Assembly: GCA_017984135.1 (NCBI GenBank) | Contig: JAGNZZ010000018.1 | Coordinates: 5,301-45,739, forward strand | Direction of reading: 5' to 3' | Length of the DNA stretch: 40,439 nt | DNA from: Chitinophagales bacterium | GTDB lineage: Bacteria; Bacteroidota; Bacteroidia; Chitinophagales; JADIYW01 | Part shown: piece by piece, positions 26,128 through 34,804 of the stretch | Layout of the letters: each line of letters begins with the position of its first letter | How positions within the stretch are numbered: the first letter of the stretch is position 1 | Made by a program: the position numbers and the translations under genes | Notes under the pieces: generated by a model | Told to the model about the DNA's origin: nothing | Seen by the model: only the letters and a program-made list of their open reading frames with translations | Database searches by the model: none

Positions 26128-27549
26128 TTAATTTTTTATTGCCATTAAATTCAATGCTTTTCCTTTGTTCAACATCAGTTGAAATGCGGCATCATAATCA
26201 TTCGGAATAATGCCATCTAAAATAGCATCTTTAATAGCATCTTTAATGATACCTACTTCTTTAGACGGATTTAGTTGAAAGGTTTGCATAATTAGTTCAC
26301 CACTAATGGGCGGCTGCCAATTGCGTATATGGTCGCGTGCTTCTACTTCTTTTATGCGAAGCATCACCAGCTTTAAATTTTCTTTGTAGCGTTTTACTTT
26401 AGTCTCATTTTTAGAAGTAATGTCCGCTTCACAAAGTTGTAACAAGGCTTCTAAATCGTCGCCGGCATCAAATATAATTCGGCGAATGGCACTATCTGTA
26501 ATGTTTTCTTTAGTCAATGAAATTGGACGTAGATGCAAGGCAACCATTTTCTGAACAAATTTCATTTTCTCATCTAAAGGCAATTTTAAACGAGCAAATA
26601 TTTTTGGCACCCAACGTGCGCCTACTACTTCATGCCCATGAAAGGTCCAGCCATGTCCTTCTTCAAATCGTTGTGTGGCAGGTTTGGCAATGTCGTGTAA
26701 GATGGCTGCCCAACGCAACCAAATATCATCGCTATTTTCGGATAAGTTATCCAACACTTTTAGCGTGTGATAGAAATTGTCTTTATGGCCATAATTATCT
26801 TGCACCGCTACACCATAGAGTTTTACCATTTCCGGAAAAAATTGATGTAGTAATTTTGTATTAAACAATAATTTAAAGCCAATAGATGGTTTTTGAGCGC
26901 GAATTATTTTATTAAGTTCATCGGTAATGCGTTCTTGCGAAATTATTTTTAATCTATCGGCAATAGGTTCAATTGCGTGATACGTTTTTTCTTCAATTTT
27001 AAAATTAAGTTGCGTGGCAAAACGAATAGCGCGTAACATACGTAATGGATCATCATCAAAAGTAATACTTGGATTTAATGGTGTTTTGATGATGCCGTTT
27101 TTTAAATCATCTAATCCATTAAATGGATCGATAATTTCGCCCATTTTTTCATTGGAAAGATGAATGGCCAATGCATTGATTGTAAAATCACGACGATTTT
27201 GGTCATCTTCTAAAGTGCCATTTTCTACAATCGGTTTTCTACTTTCGCGTCGATACGATTCTTTGCGAGCACCTACAAACTCAAGTTCTATATCGTGTAA
27301 TTTGAGTTGTGCAGTTCCAAAGTTTTTAAAAAAGGCTACTTTAGGTTTCGGATGTAAATTTTCTGCTACCTTTTTTGCCAATTCAATGCCTGAACCTACA
27401 CATACTATATCTATATCTTTACAAGTTCTATTGATTAATTTATCACGCACAAATCCACCTACTGCAAATGCCTGTATTTGTAACGCATTCGCACTATTTT
27501 CAATTATTTGTAGTATAAATTGTTCTCTATCAGTAAGCTCAATTCTCAT
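26128..27549 (-). CDS. cca: CCA tRNA nucleotidyltransferase with HD domain
   Basis: This enzyme adds or repairs the 3' CCA of tRNAs. It fits the local tRNA gene, which does not encode CCA. The 473-residue product has GGFVRD at 31-36, the catalytic DIDIV at 45-49, RRDFTINALAI, and the DPLRMLRAIRFA segment. The C-terminal half carries an HD metal-binding domain (LHDIAKP, FHGHEVVGA), probably a 2',3'-cyclic phosphodiesterase or phosphatase. The promoter box ends five bases before the ATG. Confidence 0.95.
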   Translation of the reverse strand: MRIELTDREQFILQIIENSANALQIQAFAVGGFVRDKLINRTCKDIDIVCVGSGIELAKKVAENLHPKPKVAFFKNFGTAQLKLHDIELEFVGARKESYRRESRKPIVENGTLEDDQNRRDFTINALAIHLSNEKMGEIIDPFNGLDDLKNGIIKTPLNPSITFDDDPLRMLRAIRFATQLNFKIEEKTYHAIEPIADRLKIISQERITDELNKIIRAQKPSIGFKLLFNTKLLHQFFPEMVKLYGVAVQDNYGHKDNFYHTLKVLDNLSENSDDIWLRWAAILHDIAKPATQRFEEGHGWTFHGHEVVGARWVPKIFARLKLPLDEKMKFVQKMVALHLRPISLTKENITDSAIRRIIFDAGDDLEALLQLCEADITSKNETKVKRYKENLKLVMLRIKEVEARDHIRNWQPPISGELIMQTFQLNPSKEVGIIKDAIKDAILDGIIPNDYDAAFQLMLNKGKALNLMAIKN

Positions 27550-27554
27550 CGTTA

Positions 27555-27562
27555 CAAAGATA
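27555..27562 (-). promoter_or_regulatory. TAnnTTTG promoter box next to the cca start
   Basis: The minus strand reads TATCTTTG, five bases before the cca ATG; it should drive cca and miaA. Confidence 0.55.
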
Positions 27563-27608
27563 GAGAATTGTCAGTTGTTTTTTTAGCGTAACATTATGCT
27601 TGTCAAAA

Positions 27609-27616
27609 TACTTTTG
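27609..27616 (+). promoter_or_regulatory. TAnnTTTG promoter box for the 85-residue protein
   Basis: TACTTTTG lies 23 nt before the ATG at 27640 and supports this as a real gene. Confidence 0.5.
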
Positions 27617-27639
27617 TATATTACATATACAATCATATT

Positions 27640-27897
27640 ATGGATAAATCTAAAATTCAATTTGGAATTTCTGATCGATTGGAAGCAATGGTCGGAGAAG
27701 AAATACAAACCATGCTCAATAGTAAAAGAGATTTTGGCTCAGTAGCTTATTTTCCTGGATTTACTGTTCAAATATCTATTGGGAAAAAATTAAATGAAAC
27801 GATGTTTACGTTTAAAGTAAGTGAAATTACAAATGCAACTACTGATGAGCGGATTATTTATGTTGGTGCCAATACGAACTTGTCGGATGTGTTATAG
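27640..27897 (+). CDS. Hypothetical protein, 85 residues
   Basis: A short, soluble, mixed-charge protein without a signal peptide or membrane segment. I do not recognise a family. Its frame is supported by a consensus promoter box 23 nt upstream and by its position in the gap between cca and the glycosyltransferase gene. It overlaps the end of the latter, on the opposite strand, by six bases. Predicted strands (FTVQISIGKK, MFTFKVSEI) suggest a small beta-rich fold. Function unknown. Confidence 0.65.
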   Translation: MDKSKIQFGISDRLEAMVGEEIQTMLNSKRDFGSVAYFPGFTVQISIGKKLNETMFTFKVSEITNATTDERIIYVGANTNLSDVL

Positions 27898-28902
27898 TTT
27901 TTGTAAAATGGCATGAAAGGCATCCGCTGTTTTTTCCCAACGAAATTGCGCCGCACGTTCCATTCCTTTTTTGCTTAAGCTTTGTTGGAGTTGTCGGTCA
28001 TTTATAATTTGTTCCATTGCATTTTTAATCTCATTTATGTTTGTTGGATTGACCAATATTGCTGCATCGCCGGCAATTTCTTTGCAAGAGGTAGAATTAG
28101 AAGTAATTACTGGCGTGCCGCACGCCATAGCCTCAGCAATTGGCAAACCAAAGCCTTCGTGTAAGGAAACAAAAATCAATGCCAATGCCTGTTGATAGTA
28201 ATTTATAATTGCTGATTCTTCAATTGGTGTATTGATGATTTCTAAGCCTTTAATTTTTTTTATAGAATCGGTAATAGTATATGGTTTTACAATAGCAATT
28301 AATCTTGGTCTGGTCGCTTCGTCAAGCAATTGGTAAGCTTCTAACAGTCGCTCAAAATTTTTCTTTTTTTGATAAGAAATTACTGTAAAAAAAAATGGAA
28401 TTGAATCTTGTTTTTTTTCAACTGGATGAAAATTATTGTGGTTGATGCCATTCCAAACAGCCGTTATTTTTTCTTTCGGGAAATGAATCGTGTCAATTAC
28501 TTCTGATTTGGTATATTCGCTAACCGTCATTATGTGTGCGATATGCGGTTGCATAATTTTCCATTTCAATCGCTCTTTCCATCGTTTCAGTTGCCCGTTG
28601 ATTTTGTCTGTAAATGAAAAATAAAACGTATCTAAAGGCAAAGTAAACATTGCCATTCCATGAACAGTAAGCACTAATGGTTTATTCAATGCTTTAAATT
28701 TTAAGGCCGGAGCAATGCCACCGCCACAACGTGGATCCCAATAAATATCGGCATTTGCCATAGGCAATTCATCTAAAGATTTTATTTCAATAAAATGTAC
28801 TGCATATTTTTCTTGCAAGATTGCCATTATATTCCACGCACAAAATTTCATGCTATAAGGTGTGGAGTCAGGTAAATAAACGGCAATTGTCATTGAGTAC
28901 AT
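27892..28902 (-). CDS. Glycosyltransferase family 4 (GT-B fold)
   Basis: The 336-residue product is a retaining GT-B enzyme that would transfer a sugar from a nucleotide donor to a growing surface glycan on the cytoplasmic face. The C-terminal GT1-like domain shows the E-x7-E motif in EGFGLPIAEAMACGTPVITS. The acceptor-side SEYTKSEVI and NGINHNNF segments are typical too. The ATG directly follows the flippase stop with no gap; a second ATG three codons later is possible. Sugar specificity is unknown. Confidence 0.92.
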   Translation of the reverse strand: MYSMTIAVYLPDSTPYSMKFCAWNIMAILQEKYAVHFIEIKSLDELPMANADIYWDPRCGGGIAPALKFKALNKPLVLTVHGMAMFTLPLDTFYFSFTDKINGQLKRWKERLKWKIMQPHIAHIMTVSEYTKSEVIDTIHFPKEKITAVWNGINHNNFHPVEKKQDSIPFFFTVISYQKKKNFERLLEAYQLLDEATRPRLIAIVKPYTITDSIKKIKGLEIINTPIEESAIINYYQQALALIFVSLHEGFGLPIAEAMACGTPVITSNSTSCKEIAGDAAILVNPTNINEIKNAMEQIINDRQLQQSLSKKGMERAAQFRWEKTADAFHAILQKL

Positions 28903-30258
28903 TTATTTTTTATTCAAATTCACCAATGGAATATACGCCACATAAAATCCAAATTTCTTTTTAATGTAAATGGTACCTACTATATTCCAAAATAGCATAC
29001 TCAATGTATTGGCAATAGCGGCACCTTCAATACCATATATTGGAATAATAATTAGATTGATAAGTATATTAACACCCATTCCCATAAGAGAAATATTTCT
29101 AAATTGTTTGTGATATCCTGTTGCATTCAACACTTGTGCCACCGGACCGCAGAGCGTATTAAAAACTTGTCCAATCGTTAAAATGGAAAGACTTAGTGCG
29201 CCTTTCATAAATTCTGCACCATATAACCACATTACATATTTCGACAAGAAAAATAAAATAATAAAAACAGGCAAACTCAACCAAAAAATTAATTTAGAAG
29301 ATTTTACGGCAATGCGTTGTACTTCATCATATTTTTGTTGGGTATAAAGTTGAGTTATTTTGGGTTGTACTGTGGTATTTAATGCCACTAACAAAGTGGC
29401 TGCCAGCATAGAAATATTGGTACATGTTTTATAAATACCTACCAAATCTGTGCTTACATTATTGGCTTTTAAAATAAAAACATCAGCACTATTATTAACC
29501 ATAAAAGCAATATACGTCATCAGCATAGGAAATGCAACCGATAAAACTTCCTGATGAGGTGTTTTAGTAAGTACTGCTTCTTTTGCTGCTGGTTGATGGA
29601 AATGTTTATATACAGGATATAAAGAAAAGAGCCATGTCAACACGCAAAGCGTAGCCCAATGCAAATAAATAGGATTATAAATACTATAAAACCAAAATGT
29701 AATAATAAATAGGATAATTAAACGTGCAATAGTTGGAACAATTAAAGAAAGATTTGCCGTATGTATTTTTAAAGCAGCACGTAAACTGAAATAATTTAAT
29801 TCGCCTAAAACATAAAACGGCAGAAAAATTCCAGAAATCCTAAAAAGTGAAACCATATTAGGTTCATCCCAATAATTGGCTAACCAAGGCGCCATAAAAT
29901 ACAAGATAATGGCTGCAATAATAGAAAAAAATAGAATTAAAAATGTTCCTTTTTTAAAAAAGGAATACGCCGTTTTCAAGTTGTGTTTTTCAGTGTATTC
30001 AGGAATAAGTTTTTGTAGTGCTTCTTTAATTCCAAAATTGATAAAGATGGCAAAAATGCCCATCACCGTTACAATTAAAGTCAGCATTCCGGATGCTTCT
30101 GCACCATAAAATCTTCCTATTAAAACACCTGAAATAAATCGCAAGCCTTGTACGAAAAATAATGTAATGGCTGTGGAGAAACTACCTTTTAATACAAAGC
30201 TAAAATTCTTATCTTTTAAGGCGTGTTGTAGCTTCTCTTTATATGTTGATAGGTTCAA
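28903..30258 (-). CDS. Wzx-like polysaccharide flippase (MOP superfamily)
   Basis: The 451-residue product has some twelve to fourteen hydrophobic segments and an opening (KGSFSTAITLFFVQGLRFISGVLIGRFYG) like O-antigen or lipid-linked oligosaccharide flippases. It would move glycan-lipid across the inner membrane. No ATG is available near the family N-terminus. An in-frame stop lies directly before the TTG at 30256-30258, which I take as the start. A promoter box lies 18 nt upstream. It is co-transcribed with the GT4 gene, so the two probably serve one surface glycan. Confidence 0.88.
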   Translation of the reverse strand: MNLSTYKEKLQHALKDKNFSFVLKGSFSTAITLFFVQGLRFISGVLIGRFYGAEASGMLTLIVTVMGIFAIFINFGIKEALQKLIPEYTEKHNLKTAYSFFKKGTFLILFFSIIAAIILYFMAPWLANYWDEPNMVSLFRISGIFLPFYVLGELNYFSLRAALKIHTANLSLIVPTIARLIILFIITFWFYSIYNPIYLHWATLCVLTWLFSLYPVYKHFHQPAAKEAVLTKTPHQEVLSVAFPMLMTYIAFMVNNSADVFILKANNVSTDLVGIYKTCTNISMLAATLLVALNTTVQPKITQLYTQQKYDEVQRIAVKSSKLIFWLSLPVFIILFFLSKYVMWLYGAEFMKGALSLSILTIGQVFNTLCGPVAQVLNATGYHKQFRNISLMGMGVNILINLIIIPIYGIEGAAIANTLSMLFWNIVGTIYIKKKFGFYVAYIPLVNLNKK

Positions 30259-30276
30259 TTAGGATAGGTTGAAATA

Positions 30277-30284
30277 CAAAAATA
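30277..30284 (-). promoter_or_regulatory. TAnnTTTG promoter box for the flippase-GT4 pair
   Basis: The minus strand reads TATTTTTG, 18 nt before the TTG start. It is divergent from the box of the MBOAT gene at 30337-30344. Confidence 0.5.
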
Positions 30285-30336
30285 CGTATTTAGCACTTAT
30301 TTACGTTCATGCAAAGTTTTATAAGCTAATTTTTAT

Positions 30337-30344
30337 TATTTTTG
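30337..30344 (+). promoter_or_regulatory. TAnnTTTG promoter box for the MBOAT operon
   Basis: TATTTTTG overlaps the upstream in-frame ATG at 30342, which therefore cannot be translated from this promoter. It leaves a 30-nt gap to the ATG at 30375. Confidence 0.5.
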
Positions 30345-30374
30345 AAAATTGTAGAAATACGCTATAACCGAGAT

Positions 30375-31886
30375 ATGCTGTTTAATTCATTACATTTTCT
30401 TCTTTTCTTTCCCATTTTTTGTTGGTTATATTTTTCTGTTTCCCAAAAACACCAATGGAAAATTTTAGTAGCCGGCGGTTACTATTTCTATGGAAATTTT
30501 AGCCCGTTTTTTGCTATCATCTTATTTGTCATTACTTGCAACGATTTTATTGCCGGTAAAATGATTGAAAAATCTATTGAAATAGCTAAAAAAAAGAAAT
30601 GGTTGTTCTTGAGTATGGCTGGTAATTTAGGCATTTTATTTACGTTTAAATATTTGGATTTTGCCGATAATAATATCCGTGAAATTTTGTCCATATTTCA
30701 TATTCCTTGGTTTGTTCCAGAACCGTATTTCAATCATTGGATAGTTCCTGTCGGCGTTTCGTTTCTTACTTTTCAATCGCTGAGCTATACCATAGATGTT
30801 TATAAAGGCATCACCAAAGCCGAGCAACATTTTGGTTATTTTTCAGCATTTACTGCTTTTTGGCCGGTAATGGTAAACGGTCCGATAGAGCGCGCCAAAA
30901 ACCTATTGCCACAAATAAAAGAAGCACATCGTTTTGATTATGATAGAATGCGATTAGGCTTATTTAGAATGGCTTGGGGTTTGTTTAAAAAGGTAGTTAT
31001 TGCTGATCGATTGGCATTTTATGTGGATGATATGTACCTCCATTATAACGATATTTCAGGATGGACAACCATCGTTGGCGGTTTCTTTTTCTTTATGCAA
31101 GTTTATTGCGATTTTTCGGGCTATTCCGATATTGCTATTGGTGCTGCTAAAGTAATAGGCATTGATGTAATGGAGAATTTTAAACGACCATTGTTTGCTA
31201 AAAATTTAGCAGATATTTGGACGCGTTGGCATATTTCGTTATCTACTTGGCTTACAGATTATGTTTTTTTCTATTTAGGTGCATACAAAGCAAGTGGACG
31301 AAAAGTAATTTTTAATGTCATTTTTGTGCTGGCAATATGTGGTTTATGGCATGGTGCTAATTGGCCGATGGTATTGGCATTTACGATGGTCGGCATATTT
31401 ATGGCCATTCGATATTGGTGGCAATCCAACGTACTTCGTGTTATAAAACCCAGCAATTCGTATAAACTATTTGAAAAATATTTTCCCGATTGGCTACATA
31501 GTGTAGTTACGGTTGGTCTATTTGTATTTTGTTTTTTATTATTTAGAGTTCATACGGCTCAGGCATATATTAACCATGCACATCCTACAGAACCAGTGGC
31601 ATGGATAACGATTGCAAAAGCTATTTATGCTAATTTGTTTAAACTACATACAGCAGGATATTTTCATGCTTGGATGATTCATCAAGGCATTGTACAGTTT
31701 GTAATTGTTGTATTTTTTATGATAGGATTGATATTGACAGAAGCAAAAATTGGTGATAATAAAATTGAAACGGTAGTGTTGTCAAATGATACACCACAAC
31801 GATGGTTGGTATATTTGGTTTTAGTCATTAGTATTGTTTGGTTCGGAATTTTTAATAATACTTCATTTGTTTATTTTCAATATTAA
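30375..31886 (+). CDS. MBOAT-family O-acyltransferase (AlgI/DltB-like)
   Basis: The product, about 503 residues, is a polytopic membrane protein that would acetylate a secreted polysaccharide or similar acceptor, like AlgI in alginate acetylation. The MBOAT signatures are GVSFLTFQSLSYTIDVY, WPVMVNGPIERA, the FSGYSDIAIG segment, FKRPLFAKNLADIWTRWHISLS, and the catalytic His in GLWHGANW. The start at 30375 is chosen because the longer frame would begin inside the promoter box, and the new start leads straight into the first membrane segment. The next gene follows 3 nt later. Confidence 0.93.
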   Translation: MLFNSLHFLLFFPIFCWLYFSVSQKHQWKILVAGGYYFYGNFSPFFAIILFVITCNDFIAGKMIEKSIEIAKKKKWLFLSMAGNLGILFTFKYLDFADNNIREILSIFHIPWFVPEPYFNHWIVPVGVSFLTFQSLSYTIDVYKGITKAEQHFGYFSAFTAFWPVMVNGPIERAKNLLPQIKEAHRFDYDRMRLGLFRMAWGLFKKVVIADRLAFYVDDMYLHYNDISGWTTIVGGFFFFMQVYCDFSGYSDIAIGAAKVIGIDVMENFKRPLFAKNLADIWTRWHISLSTWLTDYVFFYLGAYKASGRKVIFNVIFVLAICGLWHGANWPMVLAFTMVGIFMAIRYWWQSNVLRVIKPSNSYKLFEKYFPDWLHSVVTVGLFVFCFLLFRVHTAQAYINHAHPTEPVAWITIAKAIYANLFKLHTAGYFHAWMIHQGIVQFVIVVFFMIGLILTEAKIGDNKIETVVLSNDTPQRWLVYLVLVISIVWFGIFNNTSFVYFQY

Positions 31887-31889
31887 AAG

Positions 31890-32975
31890 ATGCTCAAGAA
31901 AACAATTTTTAAAATAGGGATAATCGTAGCAGTACTATTGGTATTGTCTAATGTATTGCGCTATTTTATACCGTTTTATTGGGGCGATTCTACGCAAACT
32001 ACGAAGTATGAATATTATAAAAAACATGCAGAAGAATTTAACGCCGTTTATTTAGGAGGAAGTTTGGAATATCGACATATTAACCCACATATTATTGATA
32101 GCATAGCGCAGAAAAATGGATTGGATTTTCATTCTTTCAATTTAGGAATAGATGGTCATGGTATTATCCAACAGATGAATGATTTGGACGGATTGTTGAC
32201 TATTCGCAATCCAAGATTAAAATATGTTTTTTTTAGTATCAGCAGTGAGCCTTATTTTTTTAAAGCCAATTTGCATACACCCAAATGGGTGTCGTGGCAA
32301 ACAGCGTCTGCGTCGTACCATGCACTTAGTATATTGCCTTCATTAGAAGAGCCATTTAAATACAGAGCTAAAATGGGTGCATTTTGGTTAAGCAGCTGGA
32401 TTGAAAACCTTTTTAATATTGGTACGGTGCCCGATATGCTCAAATTCTATTTCGATAAATCGTATTTAGATAGTAGTTACGTTGGAAAAAATCACGATGG
32501 ATTTTATCCGTATGACTATGAAGAAACACATTTATTCATGGAATACAAATGGGAAGATACGTTGTTATTGGAATCCAGACATCGTTTTGAAAATGGCAAA
32601 GATCCGTATTTTGATACCTTAAATAATAGAGTTTTACAGGCGTTTACAAATTATGATACCACACAGAAGGCCAATAAAGCCATGATAGATTTATGCATGA
32701 AAGCCTATAAAAAATGCGCTAAACGTGGCATACAAGTCATCTTTATGTTGCCTCCAAAAGCCAGAACTACCTATAGTTTATTGTTGCCGGTTTTTAATGC
32801 TATGCCGGAAGGCACCAAAATTGAATTGGCAAATATTCAAAATTATCCAAAATTTTATTCTATTGAATATGGCTATAATTTTCATCATTTAAACGAAAAA
32901 GGGGCACAGATTTTAAGCCAGGAATTTGGCAAGCAATTAGTACCATTATTGACAAATTTTTCAAAAGAAGATTGA
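31890..32975 (+). CDS. SGNH-hydrolase-like partner of the MBOAT acyltransferase
   Basis: The 361-residue product has one N-terminal membrane anchor (about residues 8-27) and an extracytoplasmic domain. GGSLEYRHINP places a candidate nucleophile at Ser58, and FHHLNEKG near 332-339 supplies a His in the late block of SGNH enzymes. An Asp of the usual DxxH is not evident, so activity is uncertain. Such proteins pair with MBOAT proteins and finish O-acetylation of exopolysaccharides (as AlgJ/AlgX with AlgI). The 3-nt gap to the MBOAT gene supports a shared task. Confidence 0.78.
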   Translation: MLKKTIFKIGIIVAVLLVLSNVLRYFIPFYWGDSTQTTKYEYYKKHAEEFNAVYLGGSLEYRHINPHIIDSIAQKNGLDFHSFNLGIDGHGIIQQMNDLDGLLTIRNPRLKYVFFSISSEPYFFKANLHTPKWVSWQTASASYHALSILPSLEEPFKYRAKMGAFWLSSWIENLFNIGTVPDMLKFYFDKSYLDSSYVGKNHDGFYPYDYEETHLFMEYKWEDTLLLESRHRFENGKDPYFDTLNNRVLQAFTNYDTTQKANKAMIDLCMKAYKKCAKRGIQVIFMLPPKARTTYSLLLPVFNAMPEGTKIELANIQNYPKFYSIEYGYNFHHLNEKGAQILSQEFGKQLVPLLTNFSKED

Positions 32976-33170
32976 GCTACATTTTTTTTTACACAATACG
33001 ATTATTGAGCATGAATTTTGAGATAAATAGACAGAAATTCGTTTAATTTATCTGTATTTAGAATTCAAAGAGGTGTTTTAAATACCATTCACGCAGTATT
33101 GTGACCATTTGCGCATTGACATATAAGGATGGATTATTATAACTTTAATTTATGTACACAAAATTAACTT

Positions 33171-33896
33171 ATGAACGATTTACACCATGAACTAGATACA
33201 TTATTTGCCAAAATAAAATCAACAATTTCCAGTAATACGACTGATGGAGTGGTTACGTTAGAGCAACTCAAACGTATTTGTGATTCCTCTAATGAAATGT
33301 CATCTATATTTGAATTTGAAAATTTTTCATATTCGATGGTTTATTCAAACAAAGCAGCATATATGTATTTAGGTGTCAATAGTGAACAAACTACAAAACT
33401 TGGATTTAAATATATTTTGAGCATCGTACATCCAGAGAATATTTCTGCCTTGTATAATATGATTAAGCATTTTTCAGAGGATATCAGTAAAAAGGAAATG
33501 CACACAGGTGTTTTTTATATTAAAGTAAAAACGGGTTGGGAATGGACGTATTCTTGTGTTAAACCTGCTATTTTTAATAAAGATGGAAGTATAAAATATT
33601 TATTATCTACAGGATGTAGTATTGATAATTTATTAAAAAATAAATCAGATTATAAGTTACTTAAAAGTAATTTATCTTTTTTTGAACTACATGCTGCTAA
33701 ATTTCTATCACTCAAGGAAAGAGAGAAGGAAGTATTACGATATATTGCAGATGAATATACTTCTAAAGAAATAGCCAATGTATTAAATATCAGTCCGTTC
33801 ACGGTAGATACGTATCGAAAAAATTTAATTGAAAAACTTCAAGTTAAAAGTTCAATTGGTTTGGCAAAATATGCAGTATTATTTAATTTGAAATAA
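33171..33896 (+). CDS. PAS-like sensor with LuxR-type DNA-binding domain
   Basis: The 241-residue product combines an N-terminal PAS-like region (about 40-160, including GFKYILSIVHPENI and FYIKVKTGWEW) with a C-terminal LuxR helix-turn-helix (about 178-236: LSLKEREKEVLRYIADEY, SKEIANVLNISPFTVDTYRKN). It is not a two-component receiver, because the receiver Asp region is missing. The ligand is unknown. It lies about 195 nt after the MBOAT pair and may control nearby surface genes, which is only a guess. Confidence 0.88.
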   Translation: MNDLHHELDTLFAKIKSTISSNTTDGVVTLEQLKRICDSSNEMSSIFEFENFSYSMVYSNKAAYMYLGVNSEQTTKLGFKYILSIVHPENISALYNMIKHFSEDISKKEMHTGVFYIKVKTGWEWTYSCVKPAIFNKDGSIKYLLSTGCSIDNLLKNKSDYKLLKSNLSFFELHAAKFLSLKEREKEVLRYIADEYTSKEIANVLNISPFTVDTYRKNLIEKLQVKSSIGLAKYAVLFNLK

Positions 33897-34267
33897 ATTT
33901 TACCCTATTTATAGGTATATTTTTTGATTTATATCAATAATTTTCATTAAATAATGGGATTGTGTGTATGCAAATAAGTTAAGAAATTTACATAGACAAA
34001 ACCATACTATGAAGAACAATGTAAGTCCTTTGCTCCTTATTAGTGTTATTTACTCCAAGTAAAAAGAACAGCATTAATAAGAGTAAGGGCATTTTTAATT
34101 TAAACCGATACGTTTTATTTATTGAAAGTGAAAAAATCTTTGCGTTTTATTTCATTAAGGTATTATCTCAAAAAGTATATGGAAAGCTGATTTCTGTATT
34201 TACAAAATAGTTTGTGTTGATGTAAAAATGGAATCTACTATTATACAAATGGAATTAAAATATAAAA
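33897..34267. other. Intergenic region with one imperfect hairpin, no convincing gene
   Basis: About 370 AT-rich bases. An ATG at 34009 opens a 17-codon frame (MKNNVSPLLLISVIYSK) that ends at 34062, and this frame overlaps the left arm of a long imperfect hairpin (about 34030-34097) whose right arm leads into a short T-run. It may be a terminator for the LuxR gene, or a leader or decayed gene. I see no other structure. Confidence 0.5.
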
Positions 34268-34768
34268 TTAGGTAACCGCATTTCCGGCTTTATTTACCTT
34301 AAAAGCAAAGTTGCGTTGCAAAATATAGGATGTTGTAACTACAATTATACAGGTCAACATGCGAGCAGCAAACATACGCATCTGCAATCCTTCAACAAAT
34401 AATTTTAATAATCCTGTGTTCATAACGATGCACAATAATACTATCGTTAAATAATTAATGGCTTGGTTTCTGCCACGTACGGTGGAGTTTGTCCATACAA
34501 CATATTTGCTCAACAGAAAACCGGATGGAGTACTAATTAAGAACGATAAAAATAATGAGGCAACGTGCGGACTAAAGGTATAAATTGGCGTAACAAAGTT
34601 TTTTTCATGAAAGATAAAATGATAAGACAAAAAGAATATTGCCATATCAAATACTAAATTGATTCCACCACAAGCCATGTATAAGTAACTTTGTTCAGGA
34701 ATGAATTTGAAAAACCACCTGCGAATGTTTAATAAAATTTCGCGAATAAAATCAGCAATTATCCTCAT
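34268..34768 (-). CDS. GtrA-family membrane protein
   Basis: The 166-residue product has four membrane segments and the GtrA-like pattern, with LYMACGGINLVFDMAIFF near the N-terminus and SYILQRNFAFK near the end. Family members help move or flip polyprenyl-phosphate sugars for surface glycans. Partner glycosyltransferases are not adjacent. It follows the PPTase gene on the same strand with a promoter box between them, so it may be transcribed on its own. Confidence 0.9.
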   Translation of the reverse strand: MRIIADFIREILLNIRRWFFKFIPEQSYLYMACGGINLVFDMAIFFLSYHFIFHEKNFVTPIYTFSPHVASLFLSFLISTPSGFLLSKYVVWTNSTVRGRNQAINYLTIVLLCIVMNTGLLKLFVEGLQMRMFAARMLTCIIVVTTSYILQRNFAFKVNKAGNAVT

Positions 34769-34778
34769 TTTGATAGGA

Positions 34779-34786
34779 CAAAGATA
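34779..34786 (-). promoter_or_regulatory. TAnnTTTG promoter box for the GtrA gene
   Basis: The minus strand reads TATCTTTG, ten bases before the ATG. Confidence 0.5.
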
Positions 34787-34804
34787 CGAATTATGTATTA
34801 TTGT

